Positions 1 through 7,387 of a DNA stretch of 15,588 nt are shown in pieces. How positions within the stretch are numbered: the first letter of the stretch is position 1; each line of letters begins with the position of its first letter. The stretch is from the NCBI GenBank assembly GCA_029776735.1, contig JAKOUL010000021.1:1-15588 (forward strand). Reading direction: 5' to 3'. This DNA is from Dictyoglomota bacterium (GTDB lineage: Bacteria > Dictyoglomota > Dictyoglomia > Dictyoglomales > Dictyoglomaceae). The notes beneath the pieces are model-generated. The model saw nothing but the letters and a program-made list of their open reading frames with translations. It ran no database searches and was not told where the DNA came from. The translations under genes were made by a program, and so were the position numbers.

Positions 1-219
1 CCTTTTTACTATTAATGATCTTATCTCTCCCAAATCCTCCCATATTACATGTAAAGCACAAATTCCTACAATCTTTCCATCTATTTTTAAGACATAAAAG
101 TCTCTGAGATTTTCATATATATCACTCAAAGATCTTGGAAGAAGCAGATCTTTTTCAGCATATTCATTAATCAACTTTTGTATCTCAGGAACATCTGAAA
201 CCTTAGCTTTTTCTATCAT
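1..219 (-). CDS. ArgA-like GNAT N-acetyltransferase, N-terminal 73 residues (3' end outside window)
   Basis: Translation from the ATG at 219 stays open to base 1, so only the N-terminal half of a GNAT domain is present. It begins MIEKAKVSDVPEIQKLINEY, the usual first strand and helix of a GNAT fold. It continues through KIDGKIVGICALHVIWEDLG and EIRSLIV, which match the strands leading into the acetyl-CoA site of small single-domain N-acetylglutamate synthase-like enzymes (COG1246 type). The acetyl-CoA loop (Q/RxxGxG/A) lies beyond the window edge. The ATG overlaps the ftsY TGA as ATGA, and a GAGG ribosome binding site lies 8 bases upstream inside ftsY, so translation is probably coupled. If it is a true glutamate N-acetyltransferase it would start arginine synthesis. 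Family membership is fairly safe; the exact substrate is an inference. Confidence 0.85.
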   Translation of the reverse strand, partial: MIEKAKVSDVPEIQKLINEYAEKDLLLPRSLSDIYENLRDFYVLKIDGKIVGICALHVIWEDLGEIRSLIVKR

Positions 220-1109
220 GATTCTAACCTCGGTAAAAAGGATTCTATAAACTCTTTCGGATCAAAAGGTTCTAAATCATCTTTATCTTCACCTATAGAA
301 ACAAATTTTACAGGAATATTGAAACTTTTTACTACGTTAAGAATTACTCCCCCTTTTGCAGTACCATCTAATTTTGTAAGCACCACGCCTGTAAGTTCTA
401 CAGCATTATTAAAAGTCTCTACCTGTTTAATTACATTCTGCCCTAAAGTAGCATCTATTACTACTAAGTTCTCTTTCGCAGAATACCCTAAAGTTTTTTC
501 TATAACTCTTTCTATTTTTTTAAGTTCCTCTAAAAGATTGCTCTTAGTATGCATTCTTCCCGCAGTGTCCACAAGAAGTACATTCTTATCTCTTGCTAAT
601 GATGCTTCAATAGCATTGTAAACCACTGAGGCAGGATCTGCACCCTCCTTTTGAGCTATTACATCAACCCCAACTCTTTCTCCCCAAACCTTTATCTGGT
701 CAATAGCAGCAGCTCTAAAGGTATCTGCAGCAGCTATAATAGGGAAATAACCATTATTTTTTAAATAATATGCCATTTTACCTACTGCACTTGTTTTTCC
801 AGTACCATTTACTCCTAAAAATACAACAATATTCAATTTATCTGAATCCAAGCTAAGTTTTAGATCTAAATTCTCAAAAAGCTTTAATAGAAAATCCAAA
901 AGAAAATCTCTTAACTCTTCAGGATCTGAAATTTTTCTCTTTTTTATCTCATTAAGAATCTCATTAGTAAGAGACAACCCTAAGTCATTTTGGATAAACT
1001 CTGTCTCAAGTTCCTCTAAGAATTCATCATCTACCTTTGAAAAACTAAAAATTTTTTGAAGTCTTTCTGTAAATTTTCTAAATTTAGGAAGATTGTCCCA
1101 AAAACTCAA
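216..1109 (-). CDS. ftsY: Signal recognition particle receptor FtsY (SRP GTPase)
   Basis: FtsY is the membrane-associated SRP receptor GTPase that, with Ffh, delivers ribosomes making membrane proteins to the translocon. The 297-residue protein shows the NG-domain motifs: P-loop GVNGTGKT (residues 99-106), DTFRAAA (129-135), DTAGR (181-185), DATLGQN (219-225), TKLDG (245-249) and the closing GED..DLEPFDP (about 273-284). There is almost no acidic A domain. The N-terminus MSFWDNLPKFRKFTERLQKI looks like a short amphipathic, basic membrane-binding helix, as in other short FtsY proteins. I chose TTG at 1109 as start. A strong AAAGGAGGAGGT sits 6 bases upstream, the TTG overlaps the smc stop as TTGA, and the alternative upstream TTG at 1136 has no ribosome binding site. 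The 3' end overlaps the next gene by ATGA, so this is part of one polycistron with smc. Confidence 0.96.
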   Translation of the reverse strand: MSFWDNLPKFRKFTERLQKIFSFSKVDDEFLEELETEFIQNDLGLSLTNEILNEIKKRKISDPEELRDFLLDFLLKLFENLDLKLSLDSDKLNIVVFLGVNGTGKTSAVGKMAYYLKNNGYFPIIAAADTFRAAAIDQIKVWGERVGVDVIAQKEGADPASVVYNAIEASLARDKNVLLVDTAGRMHTKSNLLEELKKIERVIEKTLGYSAKENLVVIDATLGQNVIKQVETFNNAVELTGVVLTKLDGTAKGGVILNVVKSFNIPVKFVSIGEDKDDLEPFDPKEFIESFLPRLES

Positions 1110-4100
1110 TTTGATACCTCCTCCTTTAACTTCCAAGAAAAAACTTGTGAAGCTCCTTTCTCATTCAAAGTCACTCCATATATTATATCAGAGCACTGTG
1201 TCAAAATAGGGTTATGACTTATAATAATAAATTGATTTTTGTTGCTTAATTTCTTAATTTTCTGTCCAAGAATAACAGCATTTTGATTATCAAGAGCAGC
1301 ATCTACCTCATCCCAAAAGCAGAAATTAACAGGAGCAAGTTCTACAGCAGCAAGAAGAATAGAAATTCCAACTAAGCTTTTTTCACCACCCGAAAGCATC
1401 AAAATATTTCGCCAATTTTTTCTTTGAGAAGATACTTTGATAACTATATCGGAAGAAAGAGGATCATTCTCGTTTTCTAAGGATAGAAAAAGATTAGCAT
1501 TAGGAAAGAAAAGTTTCCAATTTTCATCAGCTAAATCTTTGAATTTTATAAAAGTCTCAACAAATTTTCTTTCTGCTTCCTCTCTTGTTTCCTTTATAAT
1601 TTTTCGCAAATACTCCATAGAGCCTTTTACATCTTCAAGCTGCATAATTAAAGTTTCATACTTATCTTCCTCGTCTTTTAACTTATCCTTTGCAATAAAA
1701 TTTATAGGTCCAAATTTATCCATTTCTTCCAAAAGTTCTCTCTCTAAAGTCTTTAGCTTTTCCTCGCTCAAATTAAACTTTAGCTCTAACTTATCATTAA
1801 GAAAATTATCTTTTCTCTCCTCTTCTAACTCGGTTATCTTTTTATCAACCTCTTTATAACGCTCTTTTAATATTAATTCCTCTTCTCTCAATCCCTGCAA
1901 TTTTTCATTAACCCTTCCAAGTTCTTCTTTGAGATTTTTATTTTCTTCTATTATGTCTTTATTTTTAGCCTCTATCTCTTCTTTTTTCTTTTCATATTCT
2001 AAAAGTTGTAATTCCAAAGATTTAATATTCTCTTCCAGAAGAGAATTACCCTTCTCCAAAGCCAAAATCTCTTCTCTTATTTCTTTTAATCTCTCTATAA
2101 TCTCTTTCTCTTTATGCTCCAAATTAATAAGGTCCTTTTCTAATCCTATATGTCCAATTTGCAACTTTTCATATCTTTCCCTTAATTCATCCAGCTCCTT
2201 ACTTTCTTGTTTCATCTCTTGTTCTACTAACGCCAATCTTTCTAAAATTGTTTTCCCTTCTCGTTGATAAACCTCAATGACAGATATCTTTCTTAAAATT
2301 TCTTCTTTTTCCCTTTCTTTTTTCTCTAATAAACCTTTTAGACGAACTAATAAAGCATCTAACTTTGTTTTTTTTGCCCTTAGAGATTCCAATATCGTTC
2401 TTAATTCTAAAATATCTTTTTCTAAAAATTCATTACTCTCCATTAACTCTTTTAATTTATCTTCATTTTCTATGATAGCTTTCTCTGAAGATAGTGTCAC
2501 TTGAATATTGTATCTTACTCCTCCACTTATAGTTCCTGAGGGCAAAAAAACCTCCCCATTAAGAGTAACAATTCTCCAACCCTCTAAAAGAAGCTCCTTG
2601 TATTGAGTTGCAAAAGAAAAGTCATGAAATATAACTACATTTCCTATAAGTCCTTTTACAAGTTTCTCGTATTCAGGAGAATACTTCACTACATCTAAAG
2701 CTCTAATTGCTACATTTTTAATCTTTTCTGGAATCTCCCTTATTCTTTCATCTCTACAAAGGCTTAAGGGACGAAAAGTTGCCCATCCAAGGTTATTACT
2801 TTTTAAAAAATCAATAAGTTCTTTTGCTGTCCTTTCATTTTCTACCACTATGTCATAAATAGAGTTACCCAGAAGATTATATAGAGCTTCCATATATTCC
2901 GATGGAATTTCTAAAATACCTTTAACTATGTTATAAATTCTATCTCTTTTTTTATTAACAATTTCCCTAACTCCACGAGGATAACTTTCTATAACATCTC
3001 CTTTAAGCTCTAAAAGAAGATTTTTCAACTTTCTAATCTCTATAGAGTTTTTTTCAAAAACTTCTTCTTTTTTATGGAGAATCCTCGTATTATCAATAAT
3101 TTCTTTCTCAATTTTTTCTTGATATTTTTGCAATTCAAAAGATCTTTTTCTCCATCTATCTAAGAAAAAGGAAAGTTTTTCCATTTTCCCATTTAACTCA
3201 GAGAGGGAAAGCCTTTCAATATCAGAAAATTCTTTAAAAGATCTTACCCTCTCTTCTAATCTACTTTTCTCAATTAACTTCTCCCGATACGATTTTTCTT
3301 TCTCTTTTATCCCTTCTGATAATTTATCAGTACTTTCTTCTGATATATGTGAAAGATCAGCCATTAATCTTTCTTTTTCTTTTTTTAAATTTAATAATTC
3401 TTTCTGAAGCTTTTCTTCTTCACAAGTAAACTCTTCATGCCTCTTTAAGAAAAGCTCTTTTCTTTCTCTCAATATTTCCTTTTCTATATTTAATCTCTGA
3501 ATGCAATTTTCTATCTCTTTAACTTTTTCTTCTTCTTTATTAATAGAAGTCTCAAGATTATTTAATCTGTTCTGAATTTCTTCTTTTACTTTTGTTAGCC
3601 CTGAAAAAGTTTCTTTGATCTCCCTAATCTTACCTTCAATATCTTCCTTTTCTCTTTTGTTCTTTTCTATACTCCTAATCAATTTTTGCCAGGACAAAAA
3701 CTTTAAAGTTTCCTGAACATCCTGAAGCTTATTTTTCAATTCCTCATATTTGATAGCAGTGCTTGCCTCATCTCTTAATACTTCAATATTTTTTATAAGT
3801 TCTGCCTTTTTCTCTTCAAGTTCTCCCCATTTACTTTCTATGGTTTGAAGTTTCACAAGAATTTCTTTTGATTTTTCATGATATCCAGAAATTCCCGCAA
3901 TACTTTCAACAATTTCTCTAACCCTACCATCTTCTCTTAAAATTAAACTCTCTATTTCATTCTGCCCTAAAAAAGCAAAACTATACTTTCCTAACCCTAA
4001 ACCAGTTAGAAATAATTGAAGATCTTTCAATCTAACGATTTTTCCATTTAAAAGATAACTACTTTCTTCTTCTCTATAGATCTTCCGGGATATGCAATAT

Positions 4101-4372
4101 TCTTCACCATTTACTTGAATATATAGATCTACCTGAGCAAAATTTGAAGGGGAGTAGAATTTATTTCCTCCAAAGATTACCTCATCAGACTTCTCAGCAC
4201 GTAGCATCTTTATCCTTTGTTCTCCCAAAACCCAACGTACTGCATCAAGAATATTACTTTTTCCACTCCCATTAGGACCTGTTATAATTGTAAATGTTTC
4301 AGAAAAAGGAATTTCTGTAGATTCTATAAAGGATTTAAAGTGGGTAAGTTCTATTTTTTTAAGATAAACCAT
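1106..4372 (-). CDS. smc: Chromosome partition/condensation protein SMC
   Basis: SMC dimers load on the chromosome, extrude loops and organise sister origins, normally with ScpA and ScpB (not in this window). The 1088-residue protein has the N-terminal Walker A GPNGSGKSN (32-40), an R-loop arginine (Arg58 in MLRAEKSDEVIFGG), a Q-loop (Gln137 in FLGQNEIESL), a long coiled coil, a hinge (about 480-615), a second coiled coil, the C-terminal signature LSGGEKSLVGIS (993-1004) and Walker B with catalytic Glu1022 (FCFWDEVDAALD). Bacterial SMCs are usually about 1150-1190 residues, so the arms are short while both heads and the hinge look complete. The ATG at 4372 follows GAGG by 7 bases and overlaps the end of rnc by 14 bases. 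Oddities are Trp just before the Walker B Asp and QNEI instead of the usual QGEI in the Q-loop. Confidence 0.97.
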   Translation of the reverse strand: MVYLKKIELTHFKSFIESTEIPFSETFTIITGPNGSGKSNILDAVRWVLGEQRIKMLRAEKSDEVIFGGNKFYSPSNFAQVDLYIQVNGEEYCISRKIYREEESSYLLNGKIVRLKDLQLFLTGLGLGKYSFAFLGQNEIESLILREDGRVREIVESIAGISGYHEKSKEILVKLQTIESKWGELEEKKAELIKNIEVLRDEASTAIKYEELKNKLQDVQETLKFLSWQKLIRSIEKNKREKEDIEGKIREIKETFSGLTKVKEEIQNRLNNLETSINKEEEKVKEIENCIQRLNIEKEILRERKELFLKRHEEFTCEEEKLQKELLNLKKEKERLMADLSHISEESTDKLSEGIKEKEKSYREKLIEKSRLEERVRSFKEFSDIERLSLSELNGKMEKLSFFLDRWRKRSFELQKYQEKIEKEIIDNTRILHKKEEVFEKNSIEIRKLKNLLLELKGDVIESYPRGVREIVNKKRDRIYNIVKGILEIPSEYMEALYNLLGNSIYDIVVENERTAKELIDFLKSNNLGWATFRPLSLCRDERIREIPEKIKNVAIRALDVVKYSPEYEKLVKGLIGNVVIFHDFSFATQYKELLLEGWRIVTLNGEVFLPSGTISGGVRYNIQVTLSSEKAIIENEDKLKELMESNEFLEKDILELRTILESLRAKKTKLDALLVRLKGLLEKKEREKEEILRKISVIEVYQREGKTILERLALVEQEMKQESKELDELRERYEKLQIGHIGLEKDLINLEHKEKEIIERLKEIREEILALEKGNSLLEENIKSLELQLLEYEKKKEEIEAKNKDIIEENKNLKEELGRVNEKLQGLREEELILKERYKEVDKKITELEEERKDNFLNDKLELKFNLSEEKLKTLERELLEEMDKFGPINFIAKDKLKDEEDKYETLIMQLEDVKGSMEYLRKIIKETREEAERKFVETFIKFKDLADENWKLFFPNANLFLSLENENDPLSSDIVIKVSSQRKNWRNILMLSGGEKSLVGISILLAAVELAPVNFCFWDEVDAALDNQNAVILGQKIKKLSNKNQFIIISHNPILTQCSDIIYGVTLNEKGASQVFSWKLKEEVSN
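1116..1127 (-). promoter_or_regulatory. Ribosome binding site that fixes the ftsY TTG start
   Basis: On the minus strand this reads AAAGGAGGAGGT, an almost ideal anti-Shine-Dalgarno match, ending 6 bases before the TTG at 1109. It lies wholly inside the last codons of smc. Its position makes the internal TTG far more likely than the TTG at 1136, which would add nine residues. Confidence 0.8.
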
Positions 4373-5060
4373 CCTTTAACCTCTTTACCCCATCTTTTGC
4401 AGCTTGAATTTCTGCCCCTCTTTTGGTCTTTCCTACTCCCATAGATATCTTCTCATCTTCCACCCATAGTTCTACATAAAATTTCTTTTCATGCTCTGGT
4501 CCTTCTTCTTTAACCAAAATATACTGAGGTTTTTTACCCTTTCTATAAAGTTGAGTCTGAAGAAGATTTTTCCAGTCTGTTTCAATATTCATTGCTTTTA
4601 TATCCTCTCTGAAAATTTTCTCCAAAAAATTCTTTGCATAATCATATCCTTTTTCCAGATAAACAGCACCTACAAAAGATTCAAAGAGATCACAGAGAAT
4701 AGAAGTTTTTTCTCTTCCTCCTTGCTTCTCTTCTCCCACCCCTAAGAAAATAAGCTCATTTAATCTTACATTCTTTGCTTTCTTAGCTAACGTCTCCTCC
4801 TTTACAAGATAAATTCTCATCTGTGTAAGAAGACTTTCTGATGCCTCAGGATATTCTTTAAATAAAAGCTCCGTAATAATTAGATATATGACTGCATCTC
4901 CAAGAAATTCAAGTTTTTGATTATCAGAGCTAAAATCGGAATTTTCATGTTTAAAAGATGGATGGGTCAATGCCTCTCTTAATAAATTAAGATTTTTAAA
5001 AGAGACCCCTGTCCTTCTTTCTACCTCTTTTCTTAACTCTAACAAATTTATCTTATTCAT
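4359..5060 (-). CDS. rnc: Ribonuclease III
   Basis: RNase III cleaves double-stranded RNA, including rRNA precursors and structured mRNAs. The 233-residue protein has an N-terminal endonuclease domain with signature NQKLEFLGD (47-55). Metal-binding residues Glu51, Asp55, Asp124 and Glu127 are all present (the last two in ILCDLFESFVGAVYL). A C-terminal double-stranded RNA-binding domain runs from about 163 to 231 (DWKNLLQTQL... GVGKTKRGAEIQAAKDGVKRL). The more usual Glu in the first position of ERLEFLGD is Gln48 here, a variant seen in other RNase III proteins. I prefer the ATG at 5060 over a TTG two codons upstream because neither has a clear ribosome binding site and the ATG is the stronger codon. 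It overlaps the fabF stop by 8 bases, so coupled translation is likely. The 3' end overlaps smc by 14 bases. The order rnc-smc-ftsY is conserved in many Firmicutes-like genomes. Confidence 0.96.
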   Translation of the reverse strand: MNKINLLELRKEVERRTGVSFKNLNLLREALTHPSFKHENSDFSSDNQKLEFLGDAVIYLIITELLFKEYPEASESLLTQMRIYLVKEETLAKKAKNVRLNELIFLGVGEEKQGGREKTSILCDLFESFVGAVYLEKGYDYAKNFLEKIFREDIKAMNIETDWKNLLQTQLYRKGKKPQYILVKEEGPEHEKKFYVELWVEDEKISMGVGKTKRGAEIQAAKDGVKRLKDGLS

Positions 5061-6297
5061 CTTCAAATTTTTTGAAGATTAGACTTGCGTTTTGTCCTCC
5101 AAAACCAAAAGAGTTTTTCAAAGCATACTTTATATCCACTTTTCTAACCACATTTGGTACATAGTCAAGATCACAGTCAGGATCTTTCTCCTCATAGTTT
5201 ATAGTAGGATGGACAGTCCCTTCATAGATTGAAAGCACAGTAGCTATAGACTCTACAGCGCCAGCAGCCCCCAAAAGGTGTCCAACCATAGATTTAGTAG
5301 AACTTATAGGAATTTTATAAGCATACTCTCCAAATATTTTTTTGATTGCTAAAGTTTCTATTTTGTCATTTAACTTAGTAGAGGTACCATGAGCATTTAT
5401 ATAGTTTATATCCTCTGCACTAATATTTGCATCCTTCAGAGCTCTTTTCATAGATAGAGTAGCACCGTTCCCATCAGGATCTGGCGCAGTAATATGGTAA
5501 GCATCATCAGAAGCTCCAAATCCTACAATCTCTGCATAAATTCTTGCACCTCTATTTAATGCATGATTCAATTCTTCAAGTATTAAGATACCAGCCCCTT
5601 CTCCCATTACAAATCCATCTCTTTTTGCATCAAAAGGACGACTTGCTTTTTCGGGAGAGTCATTTCGTGTAGATAATGCTTGTAAAGCACAAAATCCCGC
5701 CACTCCCATAGAAGTTATAGAAGCTTCTGTACCTCCTACTATTGCAAAATCTGTTTCTCCAGAAGCTACTATCCTATAGCCTACTCCTACAGCATGAGAA
5801 CTTGCTGCACAAGCAGAAACAGGAGCAAAATTAGGTCCTTTAAAGCCAAAAAATATAGATATGTTACCTGCTGCCATATTAATAATCACCATAGGAATCA
5901 CAAAAGGACTTATTCTACTTGCTCCCTTTTCAAAAAGTACTTGGAATTGATTTCCTAAAGTTTCAAATCCACCAATACCTGAAGATACAATAACAGCAGT
6001 GTTTTCTTTTTCTTCTTCATTAGGAACCCAGCTTGCATCTTCTAAAGCAAGCTTAGTAGCAGCCACAGCAAATTGAGAGAATCTATCAAGTCTCCTAACT
6101 TCTTTTTTATCAATGAAATCCTCTGGATTAAAGTCTTTAACTTCCCCTGCAATCTTTGTAGAAAAATCGTCTGTGGGAAACTTAGAAATATATGAAATAC
6201 CAGATCTTCCATTTTTCAAGCCTTCCCAAAAAACATCCTTACCAACACCCAGAGGGGATATAACTCCAACACCTGTAACTACAACTCTTCTTTTCAT
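5053..6297 (-). CDS. fabF: Beta-ketoacyl-ACP synthase II (FabF)
   Basis: FabF condenses malonyl-ACP with a growing acyl-ACP in each elongation round of type II fatty acid synthesis. The 414-residue protein has the full thiolase fold and the Cys-His-His triad: Cys163 (VSACAASSHAVG), His303 (NAHGTSTKLND) and His340 (STKSMVGHLLGAAGA), with the conserved Lys335 before the second His. These positions equal those of E. coli FabF. The glycine-rich C-terminus NSFGFGGQNAS is intact. Start ATG at 6297 has a G-run (AAAGGGGG) 8 bases upstream. It follows acpP after a 61-base gap holding a stem-loop and overlaps rnc by 8 bases. A FabB-like role cannot be excluded, but length and motifs fit FabF. Confidence 0.97.
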   Translation of the reverse strand: MKRRVVVTGVGVISPLGVGKDVFWEGLKNGRSGISYISKFPTDDFSTKIAGEVKDFNPEDFIDKKEVRRLDRFSQFAVAATKLALEDASWVPNEEEKENTAVIVSSGIGGFETLGNQFQVLFEKGASRISPFVIPMVIINMAAGNISIFFGFKGPNFAPVSACAASSHAVGVGYRIVASGETDFAIVGGTEASITSMGVAGFCALQALSTRNDSPEKASRPFDAKRDGFVMGEGAGILILEELNHALNRGARIYAEIVGFGASDDAYHITAPDPDGNGATLSMKRALKDANISAEDINYINAHGTSTKLNDKIETLAIKKIFGEYAYKIPISSTKSMVGHLLGAAGAVESIATVLSIYEGTVHPTINYEEKDPDCDLDYVPNVVRKVDIKYALKNSFGFGGQNASLIFKKFEDE

Positions 6298-6321
6298 TTA
6301 CTAAACCCCCTTTATGAAAGT

Positions 6322-6348
6322 AAGGGTACTGGATAAGCCAGTACCCCT
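6322..6348 (-). promoter_or_regulatory. Stem-loop directly after acpP (possible attenuator or 3'-end stabiliser)
   Basis: In the minus-strand RNA, GGGUACUGG and CCAGUACCC form a perfect 9-bp stem around a CUUAU loop. One G-U and one A-U pair extend it to 11 bp. It begins about 10 bases after the acpP stop codon and ends about 24 bases before the fabF ATG. The 3' side runs into UUACUUUCAU rather than a U-tract, so it is a poor intrinsic terminator. A stabiliser or processing stop that leaves extra acpP message is an inference that fits the high need for acyl carrier protein. Confidence 0.6.
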
Positions 6349-6358
6349 TTTGCAAAAA

Positions 6359-6598
6359 TTATATTTTTTTCTCTATATACCTTACTACATCTCCTACTGT
6401 TTTGAACTTCTCAGCCTCCTCATCTTGCACATTAATACCAAACTCTTCTTCCAATGCCATAATTAACTCTACTGCGTCTAAGGAGTCGGCTCCTAAATCC
6501 TCTTGAATAGAAGAATCCATAGTAACAAGATTCTCATCAACTCTAAGTTGATCTACAATTATCTTCCTAACTTTTTCAAAGATATTAGTCTCATCCAT
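6359..6598 (-). CDS. acpP: Acyl carrier protein
   Basis: ACP carries malonyl and acyl chains on a 4'-phosphopantetheine arm through fatty acid and phospholipid synthesis. The 79-residue acidic protein shows the helix II motif [10 protein letters not shown], with the modified serine at Ser39, followed by MALEEEFGI. Length and charge are typical. The ATG at 6598 has a very strong ribosome binding site (AAGGAGGTGA, 9 bases upstream), the best in the fab part of the window, consistent with high expression. It sits between fabG (48 bases upstream) and fabF (61 bases downstream), the common bacterial arrangement fabD-fabG-acpP-fabF. A stem-loop follows immediately after its stop. Confidence 0.98.
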   Translation of the reverse strand: MDETNIFEKVRKIIVDQLRVDENLVTMDSSIQEDLGADSLDAVELIMALEEEFGINVQDEEAEKFKTVGDVVRYIEKKI

Positions 6599-6646
6599 TC
6601 TTCTTCACCTCCTTCCTTAGAAGTATTTTATCTATAATAAATTTTA

Positions 6647-7387
6647 TTAAATACCAAGCCCTCCATCTATATTTAAAACCACACCAGTTATATAGTTCGC
6701 CTCATCTGAAGCAAGAAATTTTACAGCAGCAGCTACATCTTCGCAAGTTCCAAATCTCCCTAAGGGAATCTCTTCTAAAATTTTCTTTCTCATCTCTTCT
6801 GAAAGTACAAGAGTCATTTCTGTAGATATAAATCCAGGAGCAATAGCATTCACAGTGATACCTCTTGAAGCAACTTCTCTTGCTACACTTTTAGTAAATC
6901 CAATTATACCAGCTTTTGCCGACGCATAGTTTGCCTGTCCTATATTACCCTTAAGTCCTACTATTGAAGAGATATTTATTATTCTTCCACTTTTCTGTTT
7001 TAGCATAATTTTAACCGCAGCTTTAGTACATAAAAATGTTCCCTTTAAATTTGTATTAATTACTTTGTCCCACTCCTCTACTTTCATTCTTAAAAGTAAA
7101 TTATCTCTTGTAATACCAGCATTGTTAACAAGTATATCTAACTTTCCCCATTTTTCAAGTAGAAAACTGAACAGCCCTTCTACTTCTTCTTCTATACTCA
7201 CATCAGCCTTATAAATTTCCCCTTCTCCACCAAATTCTTTTAATTCCTTTAAGGTTTCTAAAGCTGCTTCTTCATTTCCTTTATAGTTTATAAGAATTTT
7301 TGCTCCTTCTCTGCTTAGAGCAAGAGCAGTAGCTCTACCTATTCCTCTACTTCCTCCTGTAACTAAAGCTACTTTACCATCTAACAT
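6647..7387 (-). CDS. fabG: 3-oxoacyl-ACP reductase (FabG)
   Basis: FabG reduces beta-ketoacyl-ACP to beta-hydroxyacyl-ACP with NADPH. The 246-residue protein is a classical short-chain dehydrogenase: cofactor loop TGGSRGIG (10-17), NNAG (88-91), and the catalytic tetrad Asn113, Ser141, Tyr154 and Lys158 (NYASAKAG), equivalent to E. coli Asn110, Ser138, Tyr151 and Lys155. It also has PGFISTEM (184-191) and the C-terminal VLNIDGGLGI. The ATG at 7387 overlaps the fabD stop by 7 bases (ATGTTAG), with a GGGGG run 10 bases upstream. Placement between fabD and acpP makes FabG far more likely than another short-chain reductase. Confidence 0.97.
   Translation of the reverse strand: MLDGKVALVTGGSRGIGRATALALSREGAKILINYKGNEEAALETLKELKEFGGEGEIYKADVSIEEEVEGLFSFLLEKWGKLDILVNNAGITRDNLLLRMKVEEWDKVINTNLKGTFLCTKAAVKIMLKQKSGRIINISSIVGLKGNIGQANYASAKAGIIGFTKSVAREVASRGITVNAIAPGFISTEMTLVLSEEMRKKILEEIPLGRFGTCEDVAAAVKFLASDEANYITGVVLNIDGGLGI

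Noticed and set aside
4906..4925. Inactivated RNase III because Gln replaces Glu in the signature (NQKLEFLGD)
   Set aside because: The metal-binding Glu51, Asp55, Asp124 and Glu127 are all present, and Gln at this position is found in other RNase III proteins.
6322..6348. FapR-like operator in the acpP-fabF gap because of its GTACTGG/CCAGTAC arms
   Set aside because: The arms do not match the FapR site as I know it, the site lies downstream of acpP rather than at a promoter, and a stem-loop in RNA explains the symmetry better.
6599..6646. Possible acpP promoter in the fabG-acpP gap (TTGGTA with TATAGA or TAAAAT)
   Set aside because: Spacing is 15 or 21 bases and the -10 matches are poor. 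In such AT-rich DNA this is not above chance.
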